A stretch of DNA of 64,000 nucleotides, from assembly GCF_946463545.1 (NCBI RefSeq), contig NZ_OX296583.1, positions 124,001-188,000 of the forward strand. Direction: 5' to 3'. The notes under the pieces were generated by a model that saw only the letters and a program-made list of their open reading frames with translations, was not told the origin of the DNA and did not search any database. The translations under genes were made by a program, and so were the position numbers. The DNA comes from Methanothermococcus thermolithotrophicus DSM 2095. Lineage in GTDB: Archaea > AGJL01 > Methanococci > Methanococcales > Methanococcaceae. This document shows positions 56,439 to 64,000 of the stretch, one piece after another (positions within the stretch are counted from its first letter, which is position 1; every line of letters starts with the position of its first letter).

Positions 56439-57584
56439 TTAGTTCATATTTAGCCTGCATGGATGAATAAATCCTCCTCTAATCATCAAATCAGCAAGGG
56501 TTATTGCAACCATAGATTCCAAAACTGGAATAGCCCTTGGAACTATTATCGGGTCGTGTCTTCCCCCAATTTCTATTTTTTCATTTTCTTTAGTTTTTAA
56601 ATTGACTGTATCCTGTAGTTTTGAAATAGATGGAGTAGGTTTAATAGCAGCTCTTAATACTAAAGGAGCTCCACAACTTATGCCCCCCAATATGCCACCG
56701 CAGTTGTTGGTTTTTAACTTAATGTCTTCATTTTCGTAGTAGTATTTATCGTTCATCTCACTTCCGTAAAGTTCTGAGCTCTCAAAACCTTTTCCAATCT
56801 CTACACCTTTAACTGCATTGATATTCATCAGAGCTCCTGCAAGTTCTCCGTTTAGTTTTCCAAATATCGGGTTTCCAATACCTGCTGGAACATTGAGTGC
56901 CAATACTTCAACAACTCCACCAACGCTGTCTTTATCATCCATGGCTTTGAGCACATAATCCTTCATTTCATCGGAGTTTGAAGAAGGGCATCTAAGCGGA
57001 TCATTTTCAATCTTTTCAATTAATTTATCCAACTCCTTTAGTTTATTGGTATTATCCAAATTAAACAATTCTGGGTTTTTGTAATAGTCAAAATCACCTT
57101 CGATTTTTCCGATTTTTGTTGTGTATCCGATTATTTTAATATTATGAGTGTATTCCAAAAGTTTTTTTGCTACTGCACCGCCTATAACATGACCTATCGT
57201 GGTTCTTCCACTACTTCTCCCTCCTCCCCTATAATCGTAATTACCGTACTTAATATTGTAGGTTAAATCCGCATGTCCTGGTCTTGGGGTATTTTTTATC
57301 TTGCTGTAATCCTTTGATTTTTGATTTTTATTATAAACCATTGCAGAAATTGGAGTTCCAGTTGTTTTTTCGTTAAAAACTCCTGAAAGCAATTCAACTA
57401 GATCTTCTTCCTTCCTAGGAGTTGAAAAAAGACTGTAACCTGGACGCCTTCTATTTAATTCCCTTTGAATATCATCCTGAGTTAAAGGTAAGTTTGCAGG
57501 ACAGCCATCAATCACGGCACCAAGAGCTCTTCCATGACTTTCTCCCCATGCTGTAACCCTAAACATTTTTCCTATAGTGTTCAA
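56439..57584 (-). CDS. aroC: Chorismate synthase
   Basis: FMN-dependent synthase converting EPSP to chorismate (381 residues), the last common step to aromatic amino acids. Motifs: FRVTAWGESHGRALGAVIDGCP, by span at residues 8-29; YNIKYGNYDYRGGGRSSGRTT; the C-terminal GGRHDPIIVPRAIPVLESM. Length is normal. GGTGATAAAT is upstream of ATG 57584. The gene lies next to hsdM but is likely separate, with its own promoter. Confidence 0.96.
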   Translation of the reverse strand: MNTIGKMFRVTAWGESHGRALGAVIDGCPANLPLTQDDIQRELNRRRPGYSLFSTPRKEEDLVELLSGVFNEKTTGTPISAMVYNKNQKSKDYSKIKNTPRPGHADLTYNIKYGNYDYRGGGRSSGRTTIGHVIGGAVAKKLLEYTHNIKIIGYTTKIGKIEGDFDYYKNPELFNLDNTNKLKELDKLIEKIENDPLRCPSSNSDEMKDYVLKAMDDKDSVGGVVEVLALNVPAGIGNPIFGKLNGELAGALMNINAVKGVEIGKGFESSELYGSEMNDKYYYENEDIKLKTNNCGGILGGISCGAPLVLRAAIKPTPSISKLQDTVNLKTKENEKIEIGGRHDPIIVPRAIPVLESMVAITLADLMIRGGFIHPCRLNMN

Positions 57585-57708
57585 TTTATCACCTTTTCTA
57601 TAAAATTAATGATTATTTACCATAAAAGTGTACAAACCCTAATATAGTTTAATTTATTATAGTATTATCATAAGTATATATTATAAATAGTTAAAATGGG
57701 GGATTAGT

Positions 57709-58887
57709 ATGATTGCAGTAGTAGGGGGCGGACCTGCCGGTAGATTTTGCGCCATGGAACTGGTTAAAAGAGGTTTTGAGGTAGAAGTTTATGAAAAGGA
57801 TAAAATAGGTGGCACCTGTTTAAACTATGGTTGCACATACCTACTAGCTTTAAGGGAAGTTGCCGATGTTATTGAGAATATTAATTCAATAAAGGGCTCT
57901 AAAACGGTTTTAGAAGATATAATATCATTTAAAGAACTACAAGAAAAGATTTCATCGATCCACAATAAAATAAGAAATGTGCTAACAAATGAGATGATTG
58001 AAAAAGGAATCAAAATTCATTTTAAAGAGTTTAGTGACGCAGATTTGCAGAATAACGACTACAGTCATGTAGTTTATGCAACAGGGCGAAACTATCCAAC
58101 AGAATATGAAGGTATAAAATGTTTAACCCATAATGATATACCTAATTTAAAAGAGCTCCCTGAAAAGATTTTAATAATTGGGGGAGGCGTTGTCGCGGCA
58201 GAGCTTGCATCCATATTTTCAACCTTTGGAAGCGATGTAACTGTTTATGTCCGCTCAAAATTCTTAAAAATGATAGAAGACCCGGATGTAAGAAATTATA
58301 TTAACAAAATAATAAACTTCAAAATCACAAACGATAAGGACGTTTTAAACGAGTTATTACATGATGACGAATATACAAAAATTCTTGCAATAGGAGGGGC
58401 TCCCAAATACAATAACAACGATGTTGATGAATATCTAAGATTAAAGAACGATAGCAACAATATTAAAAAATACGTCTGTGGCGATGCTGTCAAAGGGGGA
58501 TTTACCCCAATAGCTCGAAGAGAGGGAAAAGTCGTTGCGGAAAATATATATAGGGAGTTGAATAATAAACCATTAATAAAAATGAACTATAATTTAATAC
58601 CCTACTCTATAAGAATGTCATTAAACATATCAGCAGTAGGAAAGCAGACCAACGATCACAAAACAATACCGAACAGTGCTGGAAAGGGAACATACTATAG
58701 GGTACTAAACCACGTAGGTATTAATAGGATATACTATGAAAACGGAAAGGTTGTTGGCTGTGTGACTATGACTCCAGCAACAGAAACTGTATCGTACTTT
58801 GCACAGTATTTAAAAGGAATAGATGTTTATAAAGATTTTGTAGAAATACATCCATCTACAGATCCATTCTACAAATTACTACTTTAA
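57709..58887 (+). CDS. Pyridine nucleotide-disulfide oxidoreductase-like flavoprotein
   Basis: 392 residues related to dihydrolipoamide dehydrogenase/mercuric reductase. FAD loop AVVGGGPAGRFCAMEL, redox-active cysteine pair GGTCLNYGC (C-X4-C), second Rossmann loop IIGGGVVAAELASIF and FAD motif CGDAVKGGFTPIARREGK. After the second cysteine the usual PSKAL lysine motif is replaced by TYLLAL. The chain is about 60-70 residues shorter than the family. C-terminal dimer domain includes EIHPSTDPFYK (His-Pro). Substrate unknown. ATG 57709 follows GGGGGATTAGT. Confidence 0.8.
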   Translation: MIAVVGGGPAGRFCAMELVKRGFEVEVYEKDKIGGTCLNYGCTYLLALREVADVIENINSIKGSKTVLEDIISFKELQEKISSIHNKIRNVLTNEMIEKGIKIHFKEFSDADLQNNDYSHVVYATGRNYPTEYEGIKCLTHNDIPNLKELPEKILIIGGGVVAAELASIFSTFGSDVTVYVRSKFLKMIEDPDVRNYINKIINFKITNDKDVLNELLHDDEYTKILAIGGAPKYNNNDVDEYLRLKNDSNNIKKYVCGDAVKGGFTPIARREGKVVAENIYRELNNKPLIKMNYNLIPYSIRMSLNISAVGKQTNDHKTIPNSAGKGTYYRVLNHVGINRIYYENGKVVGCVTMTPATETVSYFAQYLKGIDVYKDFVEIHPSTDPFYKLLL

Positions 58888-58936
58888 CTTTTTATTTGCC
58901 ACCTCTTGACGATTTATCCTAACTTGGAGATAAAAA

Positions 58937-59407
58937 ATGATAGATTTCGAAATATTCAAAACAGTAGGACTTGGGATTGTTGAAAATTATGGTATCTTGG
59001 GAATTTTTTTAATCGGATTCTCAGAACCTATATTTCAACCAGTTCCTACTGAAATATTTATAGTTGGAGGCGTAGCATTAGGGCTGGACTGGAAATCTGT
59101 TTTAATAGTTTCCACATTTGGCACCACTTTTGGTTCAATAGTTACATACTATCTTGCTTCAAAATATGGTGAAAAATTAGCTTTAAAATTATTTAATTCA
59201 GAAGATATGGAAAAAGGGGAAAAATTTTTGCAGAAATACGGCATAATTGGGGTTATAGTAATCAGTTTTACACCATTGCCCTTTGAAATTATATGTTGGA
59301 TTTGCGGAATATTCGAAATGCCGTTTAAAAGGTATGTGACGGCGGTATTCTTAAGTAGGCTAATAAAACATGGGCTGTTCGTACTACCCTTTGTAGCTCT
59401 TACATAA
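58937..59407 (+). CDS. DedA/YqaA-type (VTT domain) membrane protein
   Basis: 156-residue integral membrane protein with about four hydrophobic segments. FSEPIFQPVPTEIFIVGG, a TFGTTFGSIVTYYLASKYG helix pair and KYGIIGVIVISFTPLPFEIICWICG fit the YqaA subgroup of the DedA/VTT family, thought to take part in lipid flipping or membrane homeostasis. It follows the flavoprotein gene by 49 bases in the same direction. Precise role unknown. Confidence 0.8.
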   Translation: MIDFEIFKTVGLGIVENYGILGIFLIGFSEPIFQPVPTEIFIVGGVALGLDWKSVLIVSTFGTTFGSIVTYYLASKYGEKLALKLFNSEDMEKGEKFLQKYGIIGVIVISFTPLPFEIICWICGIFEMPFKRYVTAVFLSRLIKHGLFVLPFVALT

Positions 59408-59505
59408 CCTAGTATTTACGATATTTTTAAATATGGTTTAATTATATATGGCTATATTACGGTCATCATTATACATTAGTTATTAATATTCCGGTGATTA
59501 TTACT

Positions 59506-59778
59506 ATGTGTTTAGCCATACCTTGTAAAGTAATAGATATATTTGAAGAAAATGGAGAGAAATACGCACTTGCAGAATATAAAGGCGTAAAACAAAAAGC
59601 AAAACTTGCATTACTTGAGGATGTAAAAATAGGTGACTATATACTTATCCACACAGGGTATGCTTTAGAGGTCCTAAGTGAAGAGGATGCAAAACTAAGT
59701 TTAGATACTTGGGAAGAACTATTTGAAGCCCTTGATGAGATGGATAACGAATCAGAAAGAGAATCCAAAAGTAATTAA
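59506..59778 (+). CDS. hypC: Hydrogenase assembly chaperone HypC
   Basis: HypC (about 90 residues) binds hydrogenase precursor and HypD while the Fe(CN)2CO group is built. Met-Cys at the N-terminus (MCLAIPCKV) is essential because processed HypC uses the N-terminal Cys; this fixes the start at ATG 59506 and not at the GTG 59494 upstream, which overlaps the GGTGATT SD. Further motifs are [13 protein letters not shown] and an acidic, Ser-rich tail. Confidence 0.95.
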   Translation: MCLAIPCKVIDIFEENGEKYALAEYKGVKQKAKLALLEDVKIGDYILIHTGYALEVLSEEDAKLSLDTWEELFEALDEMDNESERESKSN

Positions 59779-59873
59779 ATTTATTAAAAATTTTAAAAAA
59801 ATAATAAAGATAATACTATCTTTTTTTAACAAAGCAAAAATATTATGGTCCAAAAGAACCTATTTTTAACACA

Positions 59874-60059
59874 TTATTCTTTAACGGTTATCGCATCTGT
59901 TGGACATACATCTACACATACCATACAAAATGTACAGTCATCTTCTTTTGCTACAACTACTTTATCCCCTTGGATTTCAAATACTTCCATAGGACATGCG
60001 TTTACACATTCAGCACATTCTGGACCTTTACATTTATCGTAATCTATTGTTACACTCAT
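59874..60059 (-). CDS. Ferredoxin, 2[4Fe-4S]
   Basis: 61-residue bacterial-type ferredoxin with two cluster motifs: C-X4-C-X2-C-X3-CP (CKGPECAECVNACP) and C-X2-C-X2-C-X3-CP (CTFCMVCVDVCP). The first motif has two extra residues compared with the classical CxxC. It carries electrons for methanogen oxidoreductases, partner unknown. ATG 60059 has GAGGTGGATAGA upstream; an ATG at 60068 overlaps the SD. It lies 81 bases downstream of the enolase-like gene. Confidence 0.92.
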   Translation of the reverse strand: MSVTIDYDKCKGPECAECVNACPMEVFEIQGDKVVVAKEDDCTFCMVCVDVCPTDAITVKE

Positions 60060-60139
60060 TCTATCCACCTCTTTTAGGTTTACCTGTGTATCTATCTAAT
60101 ATGTGCTATTAATATTTTTCTATTCTTGTTTCATGGATT

Positions 60140-61105
60140 CTAAAATCTACTCATGTTTGGATTGTTCAATATCCTCTCTATGTTCCATAATTCATTGAGA
60201 ACATTTGAATTAATGTTGGCCCTTAAAAGTGGTACTCTGAAACCAACCCCAATGTGTGAAAATGAGGTCTTATTTCCTTCGATTGTTGGAATTAATCCCT
60301 TTTCAAGGAGATAACTAATATAATGATACATTTCGGTAAGGGTGCCCATGTTGTACGGATTTATTTTTGAAAAATCTGCTTCTTCGTTGATACCATCTGT
60401 GCAGAGCATCCCATCAAATTCAACTATTTCATAGCTTTCCAGATAATCCAACTCAGAAACTCTATCATTATATTCCACAATGGCAGCTCCCGTTAGTATG
60501 TCTATATCTTCCTCATCAGCGATATTGTTTAAAATAGATTTAAATTCATCCATCTCATTAAAAACATTTTTACAGACGTATTCTCCATTAAAGTTCATAA
60601 CATCGTATTTTTTGGATAGTTCATTTAAAATCCTATTATATATAAATGCCATTTCCCCTATGGACTCCACCATTGGGATAGCTATTAACTTATTTTCTTT
60701 ATCTGTCAAAACTGAACAGCCTAAAATAGGAATTTCCGTTGATAGCACCCCACCAATGTGTTTAAACAATGGTATATCCATGCTGTTTGCCGCAGCTCTT
60801 GCAATGCTTAAAGAAACCCCCATTGTTATCTTTGGACTATCAACTGAGGTATCGCATATAAGCGAGTCTATAAAGTCTTGATCATGGGCAGGATATCCGA
60901 CTAATTCCGGTGCTACTACATTTTCTACATCTGAAACTACATAATCAGGATTTTCTACATCAATCACATCATAACCTATCCCTGTTGTAGTAAATGTTGT
61001 GATTTTTACTTGGATTTTAGAGTTTTTAAAAACTTTTTTTGCACTTATTCTTTCAATAGTGGTAGTATTTTCCACAAGAATCCCCTTGAAAGTTGAAATC
61101 ATCAC
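60140..61105 (-). CDS. Enolase-like protein, probably non-enolase
   Basis: 321 residues, about 100 shorter than enolase. Enolase-like stretches are visible: N-terminal IERISAKKVFKNSKIQVKI (versus RxILDSRGNPTVEV), ITMGVSLSIARAAANSMDIPLFKHIGG (span), and KINPYNMGTLTEMYHYI (versus LKVNQIGTLTE). The substrate-loop SGAS is absent, and the catalytic Lys position before QIGT appears to be Asn; the SHRSGET block is not recognisable. It sits after rpoN and rpoK where archaea often carry eno. Probably a diverged paralog with another role. Starts GTG 61105 or ATG 61102. Confidence 0.65.
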   Translation of the reverse strand: MMISTFKGILVENTTTIERISAKKVFKNSKIQVKITTFTTTGIGYDVIDVENPDYVVSDVENVVAPELVGYPAHDQDFIDSLICDTSVDSPKITMGVSLSIARAAANSMDIPLFKHIGGVLSTEIPILGCSVLTDKENKLIAIPMVESIGEMAFIYNRILNELSKKYDVMNFNGEYVCKNVFNEMDEFKSILNNIADEEDIDILTGAAIVEYNDRVSELDYLESYEIVEFDGMLCTDGINEEADFSKINPYNMGTLTEMYHYISYLLEKGLIPTIEGNKTSFSHIGVGFRVPLLRANINSNVLNELWNIERILNNPNMSRF

Positions 61106-61145
61106 ATATTATTTAAAATTATTACAAAAATAAATATAACTTAAA

Positions 61146-61325
61146 TTATTCGTTTTTCTTTGAAGGCCTTTTAACTTTCAGTGGAATTATATTATTTTCA
61201 AATTCCTCTCTTGCAATTTCCAATGAAGATCCTTTTCTAGATTCAATTACTAAGGGAGCTCCATTTGAAATCTGTAGTGACCGTGCGCCTAAAATTCTTG
61301 CACATTCGAATTTTGTGTATTTCAT
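61146..61325 (-). CDS. rpoK: DNA-directed RNA polymerase subunit K (Rpo6)
   Basis: 59-residue subunit homologous to eukaryotic Rpb6 and bacterial omega. MKYTKFECARILGARSLQIS and GAPLVIE, then EIAREEFENNIIPLKVKRP, match archaeal RpoK. A GGTGATTTT ribosome site precedes ATG 61325. It lies between the tRNA-Pro gene and the enolase-like gene, continuing the ribosomal/RNA polymerase operon. Confidence 0.93.
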   Translation of the reverse strand: MKYTKFECARILGARSLQISNGAPLVIESRKGSSLEIAREEFENNIIPLKVKRPSKKNE

Positions 61326-61379
61326 AAAATCACCATCTTAATTTAAGTTTAGTTACTTATGAGATATATGAAATATAAA

Positions 61380-61457
61380 TGGTGGGGCCACCGAGATTCG
61401 AACTCGGGTCGCACGCCCCCCAGACGCACAGGATGGTCCAGGCTACCCCATGGCCCC
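61380..61457 (-). tRNA. tRNA-Pro (GGG anticodon)
   Basis: Minus strand: acceptor GGGGCCA pairs with TGGCCCC, discriminator A and an encoded CCA at 61380-61382; D arm GGGT..ATCC; T arm CCGAG-TTCGAAT-CTCGG. The anticodon arm is best read as TGCGT-CTGGGGG-GCGTG, giving anticodon GGG (Pro), though the stem holds several G-U pairs and a GTGCG/CGTGC pairing with larger loop is possible. It lies within the operon between rpoN and rpoK. Confidence 0.88.
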
Positions 61458-61561
61458 TATTAATCTATTAAACAAAGATGTACTTGTTAAACTCCAAATA
61501 TGGGATCTTAAGCCCTACAGACGTACATATTGACCACATATTTGTAAATAGTATAAGAATT

Positions 61562-61582
61562 AGGCGAAATCCAATGGATTTC
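61562..61582. repeat. Isolated hairpin of the dispersed stem/triloop type
   Basis: CGAAATCC-AAT-GGATTTCG, an 8-bp stem with a 3-base loop, in the 220 bases between tRNA-Pro and rpoN. The conserved flanks (GTAGCTC, TTCAATCACC) are missing, but GTTATTTTCCGTTCATT follows. No gene is seen in the rest of this gap. Confidence 0.65.
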
Positions 61583-61680
61583 GTTATTTTCCGTTCATTG
61601 ATTTCCTGCTATTCTTCGTTTAGTCTATTTAAGTTTAGTTTATCAGTGATCATCTACTATTTTAATTAAATAAAATTAAA

Positions 61681-61887
61681 TTATTTATAATTCATGATGT
61701 CTTCAAAGAGCTCTTTACCATCTTCCACTCTATGGGATATAAACATTCTCCTACAACAATATTTTTTAATTCCTAACTCATCTAAAATATCGTTGGGGTC
61801 ATCTCCATTATTTAATTTGAAGATGTACTCGTCATAAACTTCAGAAATTACATTTCCGCAAGAAAAACACCTAACTGGAAATATCAC
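61681..61887 (-). CDS. rpoN: DNA-directed RNA polymerase subunit N (Rpo10)
   Basis: Zinc-binding subunit homologous to Rpb10 (68 residues). The zinc signature CFSCG near residue 6 and CCRRMFISH near residue 43 are diagnostic. GTG 61887 is the start: AGGTGGTAAAA lies directly upstream and the N-terminus becomes MIFPVRCFSCG; the GTG at 61896 lies within that SD. Confidence 0.95.
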   Translation of the reverse strand: MIFPVRCFSCGNVISEVYDEYIFKLNNGDDPNDILDELGIKKYCCRRMFISHRVEDGKELFEDIMNYK

Positions 61888-61968
61888 TTTTACCACCTAA
61901 AATTAAATAAAAGTTAAACAAAAGCAAAGGCTTTTGCATGTTCCCTTTTCGGGAAAAAAGAAAAGCAA

Positions 61969-62373
61969 TTATCTGTAGGATTTTTGTCTTTTTGCTCTCG
62001 GACCTTTTGTAGATCTACTTGGTTTGTGAGGTTCTGTCCTTCTTGCATCGCTAACAAGTAAGGTCCTGTCGTAAGCTACAAATTTCTCTTTTAATTCCAT
62101 GTTTCCAGTAAACTCAACAATAGCTTTACCAATAGCAGTTCTTGCAGCTTCCATCTGACCTGCAATTCCACCGCCTTTAACAACAACATCAATATCAATG
62201 TTGTTTAAAGCATCTCCTGCCAATATAATAGGTTCCATTAATCTCATTTTAATGTATTTTGGTTCCATAATTTCTAAGGGTTTTTTGTTTATTCTAACCC
62301 TTCCATTACCTTCTTTTGCAACTGCCCTAGCAACTGCACTTTTTCTTTTACCAACGGTATGGATGATTTTCAA
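61969..62373 (-). CDS. rps9: Small ribosomal subunit protein uS9
   Basis: 134-residue archaeal S9 with [20 protein letters not shown] near the N-terminus, [18 protein letters not shown] in the middle, and the basic C-terminal tail [14 protein letters not shown], ending RAKRQKSYR, that reaches the P-site. Follows uL13 by 13 bases. GAGGTGGTATATT precedes ATG 62373. Confidence 0.97.
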   Translation of the reverse strand: MKIIHTVGKRKSAVARAVAKEGNGRVRINKKPLEIMEPKYIKMRLMEPIILAGDALNNIDIDVVVKGGGIAGQMEAARTAIGKAIVEFTGNMELKEKFVAYDRTLLVSDARRTEPHKPSRSTKGPRAKRQKSYR

Positions 62374-62386
62374 TATACCACCTCAA

Positions 62387-62800
62387 TTAAAATTTAGCTC
62401 CTAAATATTTACTGAGCTCTCCAATAGTTACAAATTTGTTCGTGTTTGGGTTGCTTGCAAAGTTAACATCTACAACTGTTCCCTCAGGAACTCCAACATT
62501 AACTTTAACTTTTTTGAATGCGTCTCTTCCTCTTGGTTTTTTGTAAGGGAGCATTCCTCTTATTATTCTTCTTACTATATCTTCAGGTCTTCTAGGGTAT
62601 TTTGGACCCATTCTTCTAGGGTTTGTTATACTCTTTCTTGTTCTATTTTGCAAGTATTTTTTGAATATAAATTCTTTATTTCCTGTCATTATCGCCTTTT
62701 CAGCGTTTACTATAACAACTTCTTCCCCGCTTAATGCAAGTTTTGCAGCATAAGAAGCCAACCTTCCAACAACGGCATTTTCGGCATTTATAACAACCAT
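62387..62800 (-). CDS. rpl13: Large ribosomal subunit protein uL13
   Basis: 137-residue archaeal L13: AVVGRLASYAAKLALSGEEV, INAENA at the N-terminus, RRPEDIVRRIIRGMLPYKKP, then GRDAFKKVKV. SD GGAGGTATACT before ATG 62800. It is in the conserved order L18e, L13, S9. Confidence 0.97.
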   Translation of the reverse strand: MVVINAENAVVGRLASYAAKLALSGEEVVIVNAEKAIMTGNKEFIFKKYLQNRTRKSITNPRRMGPKYPRRPEDIVRRIIRGMLPYKKPRGRDAFKKVKVNVGVPEGTVVDVNFASNPNTNKFVTIGELSKYLGAKF

Positions 62801-62828
62801 AGTATACCTCCACTCGTGTTTTATCTGA

Positions 62829-63191
62829 TTATGCCATAATTCTTACATTTGAACCTTTAGGATTTTCTTTAACTAATTCTTCAATTGTTAAGCACTTTCC
62901 ACCTGCAGCTTCAACTGCCTTTTTAGCTGTTTCTGTGAATGCAAATGCTGCAATAGTCACCTTTTGTTTAAGTGATCCAGCACCTAAAACTTTACCTGGA
63001 ACTATTACAACTTCTCCTTCTTTTGCATATCTGTTTATTTTACTCAAATTAACTTCAGCCCTCTTTCTTGCTGGCTTGGATAATCTTTTAGCAATTTCTT
63101 TCCAAATTTTTGCATCGTTTTTAAAAGCTGCTACTTTCAAATCTTGTACCAATTCGACAATTTGTGGATTGGTAGCCAATAATTTTCTCAT
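62829..63191 (-). CDS. rpl18e: Large ribosomal subunit protein eL18
   Basis: 120-residue archaeal L18e, with LAKRLSKPARKRAEVNLSKI-type basic region (KEIAKRLSKPARKRAEVN), VVIVPGKVLGAGSLKQKVTI by span and the C-terminal ENPKGSNVRIMA. AAGGTGAAATT precedes ATG 63191. About 106 bases separate it from rpoD upstream. Confidence 0.96.
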   Translation of the reverse strand: MRKLLATNPQIVELVQDLKVAAFKNDAKIWKEIAKRLSKPARKRAEVNLSKINRYAKEGEVVIVPGKVLGAGSLKQKVTIAAFAFTETAKKAVEAAGGKCLTIEELVKENPKGSNVRIMA

Positions 63192-63297
63192 AATTTCACC
63201 TTATGCCATTAAATCCCCATATTCAATCATTCGCTTAATTACAACTGATAATGTATAGATAATATAACCAATCTGTTTAGTACTTAATCTATAAAAA

Positions 63298-63882
63298 TTA
63301 TTGGTCTTTTAACTCATAACCTTCCAATTCATATAAAAAAATCTCTGCCTTGTTTTTTAATATTTCCACAGAGGATCTCAAAATATCTTCAGAGTCCATG
63401 TTTCCAAAAGATTCGACCAAAAACTCAACTTCATCTTCATCTGTTTGTTTATAAACAACATTACATGGCTGCCATTTGGCATGGATCTTTCCAATACCTA
63501 CCAAAGCCTCACATTCCAACTCTACTTTTTGCCCTTCAGACAGCTTAACTATTGGAATGTTTTCAAATGCAACTTCACCAACTTCAGATTTTAAATCTGA
63601 AGAATAAACCGTACAAGGGCCCTCTTTAACAAGTGTGAAGGTTATTACTTCATCATTACTAACTGGTTTCCCCTTGATCGGAATTAAACCTAATCTATGG
63701 GCCAATACTTCATCGTACATTGAGGAAGTATTTTCATAAATATATACATTTTCAACTGCATAAGTAGGAACTTCAGATATCATGATCCTCCTTACTGCAC
63801 TAGAAAAAGATAAGGGAGCTTTTAATTTAAACTTAAGTGATTCCCCTATCTTTGTTTTTTCTTTTTGAACATCATTAATCAA
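63298..63882 (-). CDS. rpoD: DNA-directed RNA polymerase subunit D (Rpo3)
   Basis: Rpb3/alpha-like assembly subunit (194 residues from TTG 63882, which has GGTGAT spaced correctly; a TTG at 63894 overlaps that SD). Dimerisation motifs: LKFKLKAPLSFSSAVRRIMISEVPTYAVE by span, DEVLAHRLGLIPIKG. The central Fe-S-type cysteine domain of some archaeal RpoD proteins is missing: the region around FTLVKEGPCTVYSSDLKSE has a single Cys, so no cluster is expected. Confidence 0.94.
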   Translation of the reverse strand: MINDVQKEKTKIGESLKFKLKAPLSFSSAVRRIMISEVPTYAVENVYIYENTSSMYDEVLAHRLGLIPIKGKPVSNDEVITFTLVKEGPCTVYSSDLKSEVGEVAFENIPIVKLSEGQKVELECEALVGIGKIHAKWQPCNVVYKQTDEDEVEFLVESFGNMDSEDILRSSVEILKNKAEIFLYELEGYELKDQ

Positions 63883-63894
63883 ATAGATCACCAA

Positions 63895-64000
63895 TTATCT
63901 ATTCTTTCTTTTTGGTGTAGTTCCGTCATGAGGGATTGGTGTTGCATCTTCGATTCTTCCAATTCTAATTCCGGCCCTTGATAATGCCCTAATAGCAGCC
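63895..64000 (-). CDS. rps11: Small ribosomal subunit protein uS11 (C-terminal part only)
   Basis: Thirty-four codons at the right edge of the window, reading [20 protein letters not shown] and then [14 protein letters not shown]-stop: the standard S11 C-terminus. The gene continues beyond the window. It precedes rpoD directly, the usual archaeal order. Confidence 0.95.
   Translation of the reverse strand, partial: AAIRALSRAGIRIGRIEDATPIPHDGTTPKRKNR

Overview
This is a chromosomal window from a methanogenic archaeon of the order Methanococcales, most likely Methanococcus or Methanothermococcus. The DNA is AT-rich, translation starts carry GGTGA/GGAGG Shine-Dalgarno (SD) motifs, and the proteins read like methanococcal families: methanogenesis marker 14, RadA, archaeal SelB, aIF2-gamma with ribosomal protein S6e, an F420-hydrogenase-type maturation protease with HypC, archaeal ornithine cyclodeaminase, mevalonate-pathway enzymes, and an archaeal ribosomal protein/RNA polymerase operon (S11-Rpo3-L18e-L13-S9-Rpo10-Rpo6). 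A dedicated SelB implies that the cell makes selenoproteins, although none is evident here.

Layout. 1-11.8 kb: housekeeping genes (geranylgeranyl reductase, Mmp14, RadA, CbiT, a glucan phosphorylase homologue, a Rad3/XPD-type helicase, ornithine cyclodeaminase, HisC). 11.8-19.8 kb: a surface/secreted island with a lipoprotein, an M6 (immune inhibitor A type) metalloprotease fused to a beta-helix, a second frame continuing the same chain through a CARDB-like domain into an alpha-2-macroglobulin-type thioester domain (GCIEQ), and an S-layer-like protein. 19.9-34 kb: CobQ, the HMG-CoA synthase/thiolase/DUF35 cluster with an embedded 57-residue CooT-like gene, NurA, aIF2-gamma, S6e, glutamine synthetase with an NrpR operator, AroA, an M24 peptidase and CbiD. 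34-46.9 kb: a secreted nuclease, a divergent DtxR/Feo iron locus, LysA, a PhoU-type regulator with an ABC transporter, a hydrogenase protease, SelB and mevalonate kinase. 47-56.4 kb: a type I restriction-modification operon (hsdM-hsdS-hsdR) with two MNT/HEPN toxin-antitoxin modules between hsdS and hsdR. 56.4-64 kb: AroC, redox and membrane proteins, HypC, ferredoxin, an enolase-like protein, tRNA-Pro and the ribosomal/RNA polymerase operon.

Two observations stand out. First, one secreted polypeptide, now split by a frameshift, appears to have combined a metalloprotease, a beta-helix and a complement/alpha-2-macroglobulin-like thioester domain; it also carries a very recent 347-bp internal duplication. 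Second, a family of short palindromic elements is scattered through the window. Their architecture is constant (GGTGATTGAAC, a variable stem with a 3-4-nt loop usually GAA or TTC, then GTAGCTC) while the stem sequences differ. Two copies interrupt a HEPN toxin gene whose ancestral reading can be reconstructed, so these elements moved. Other copies sit directly against start codons, where their GGTGA serves as the SD and can pair with an upstream TCACC.
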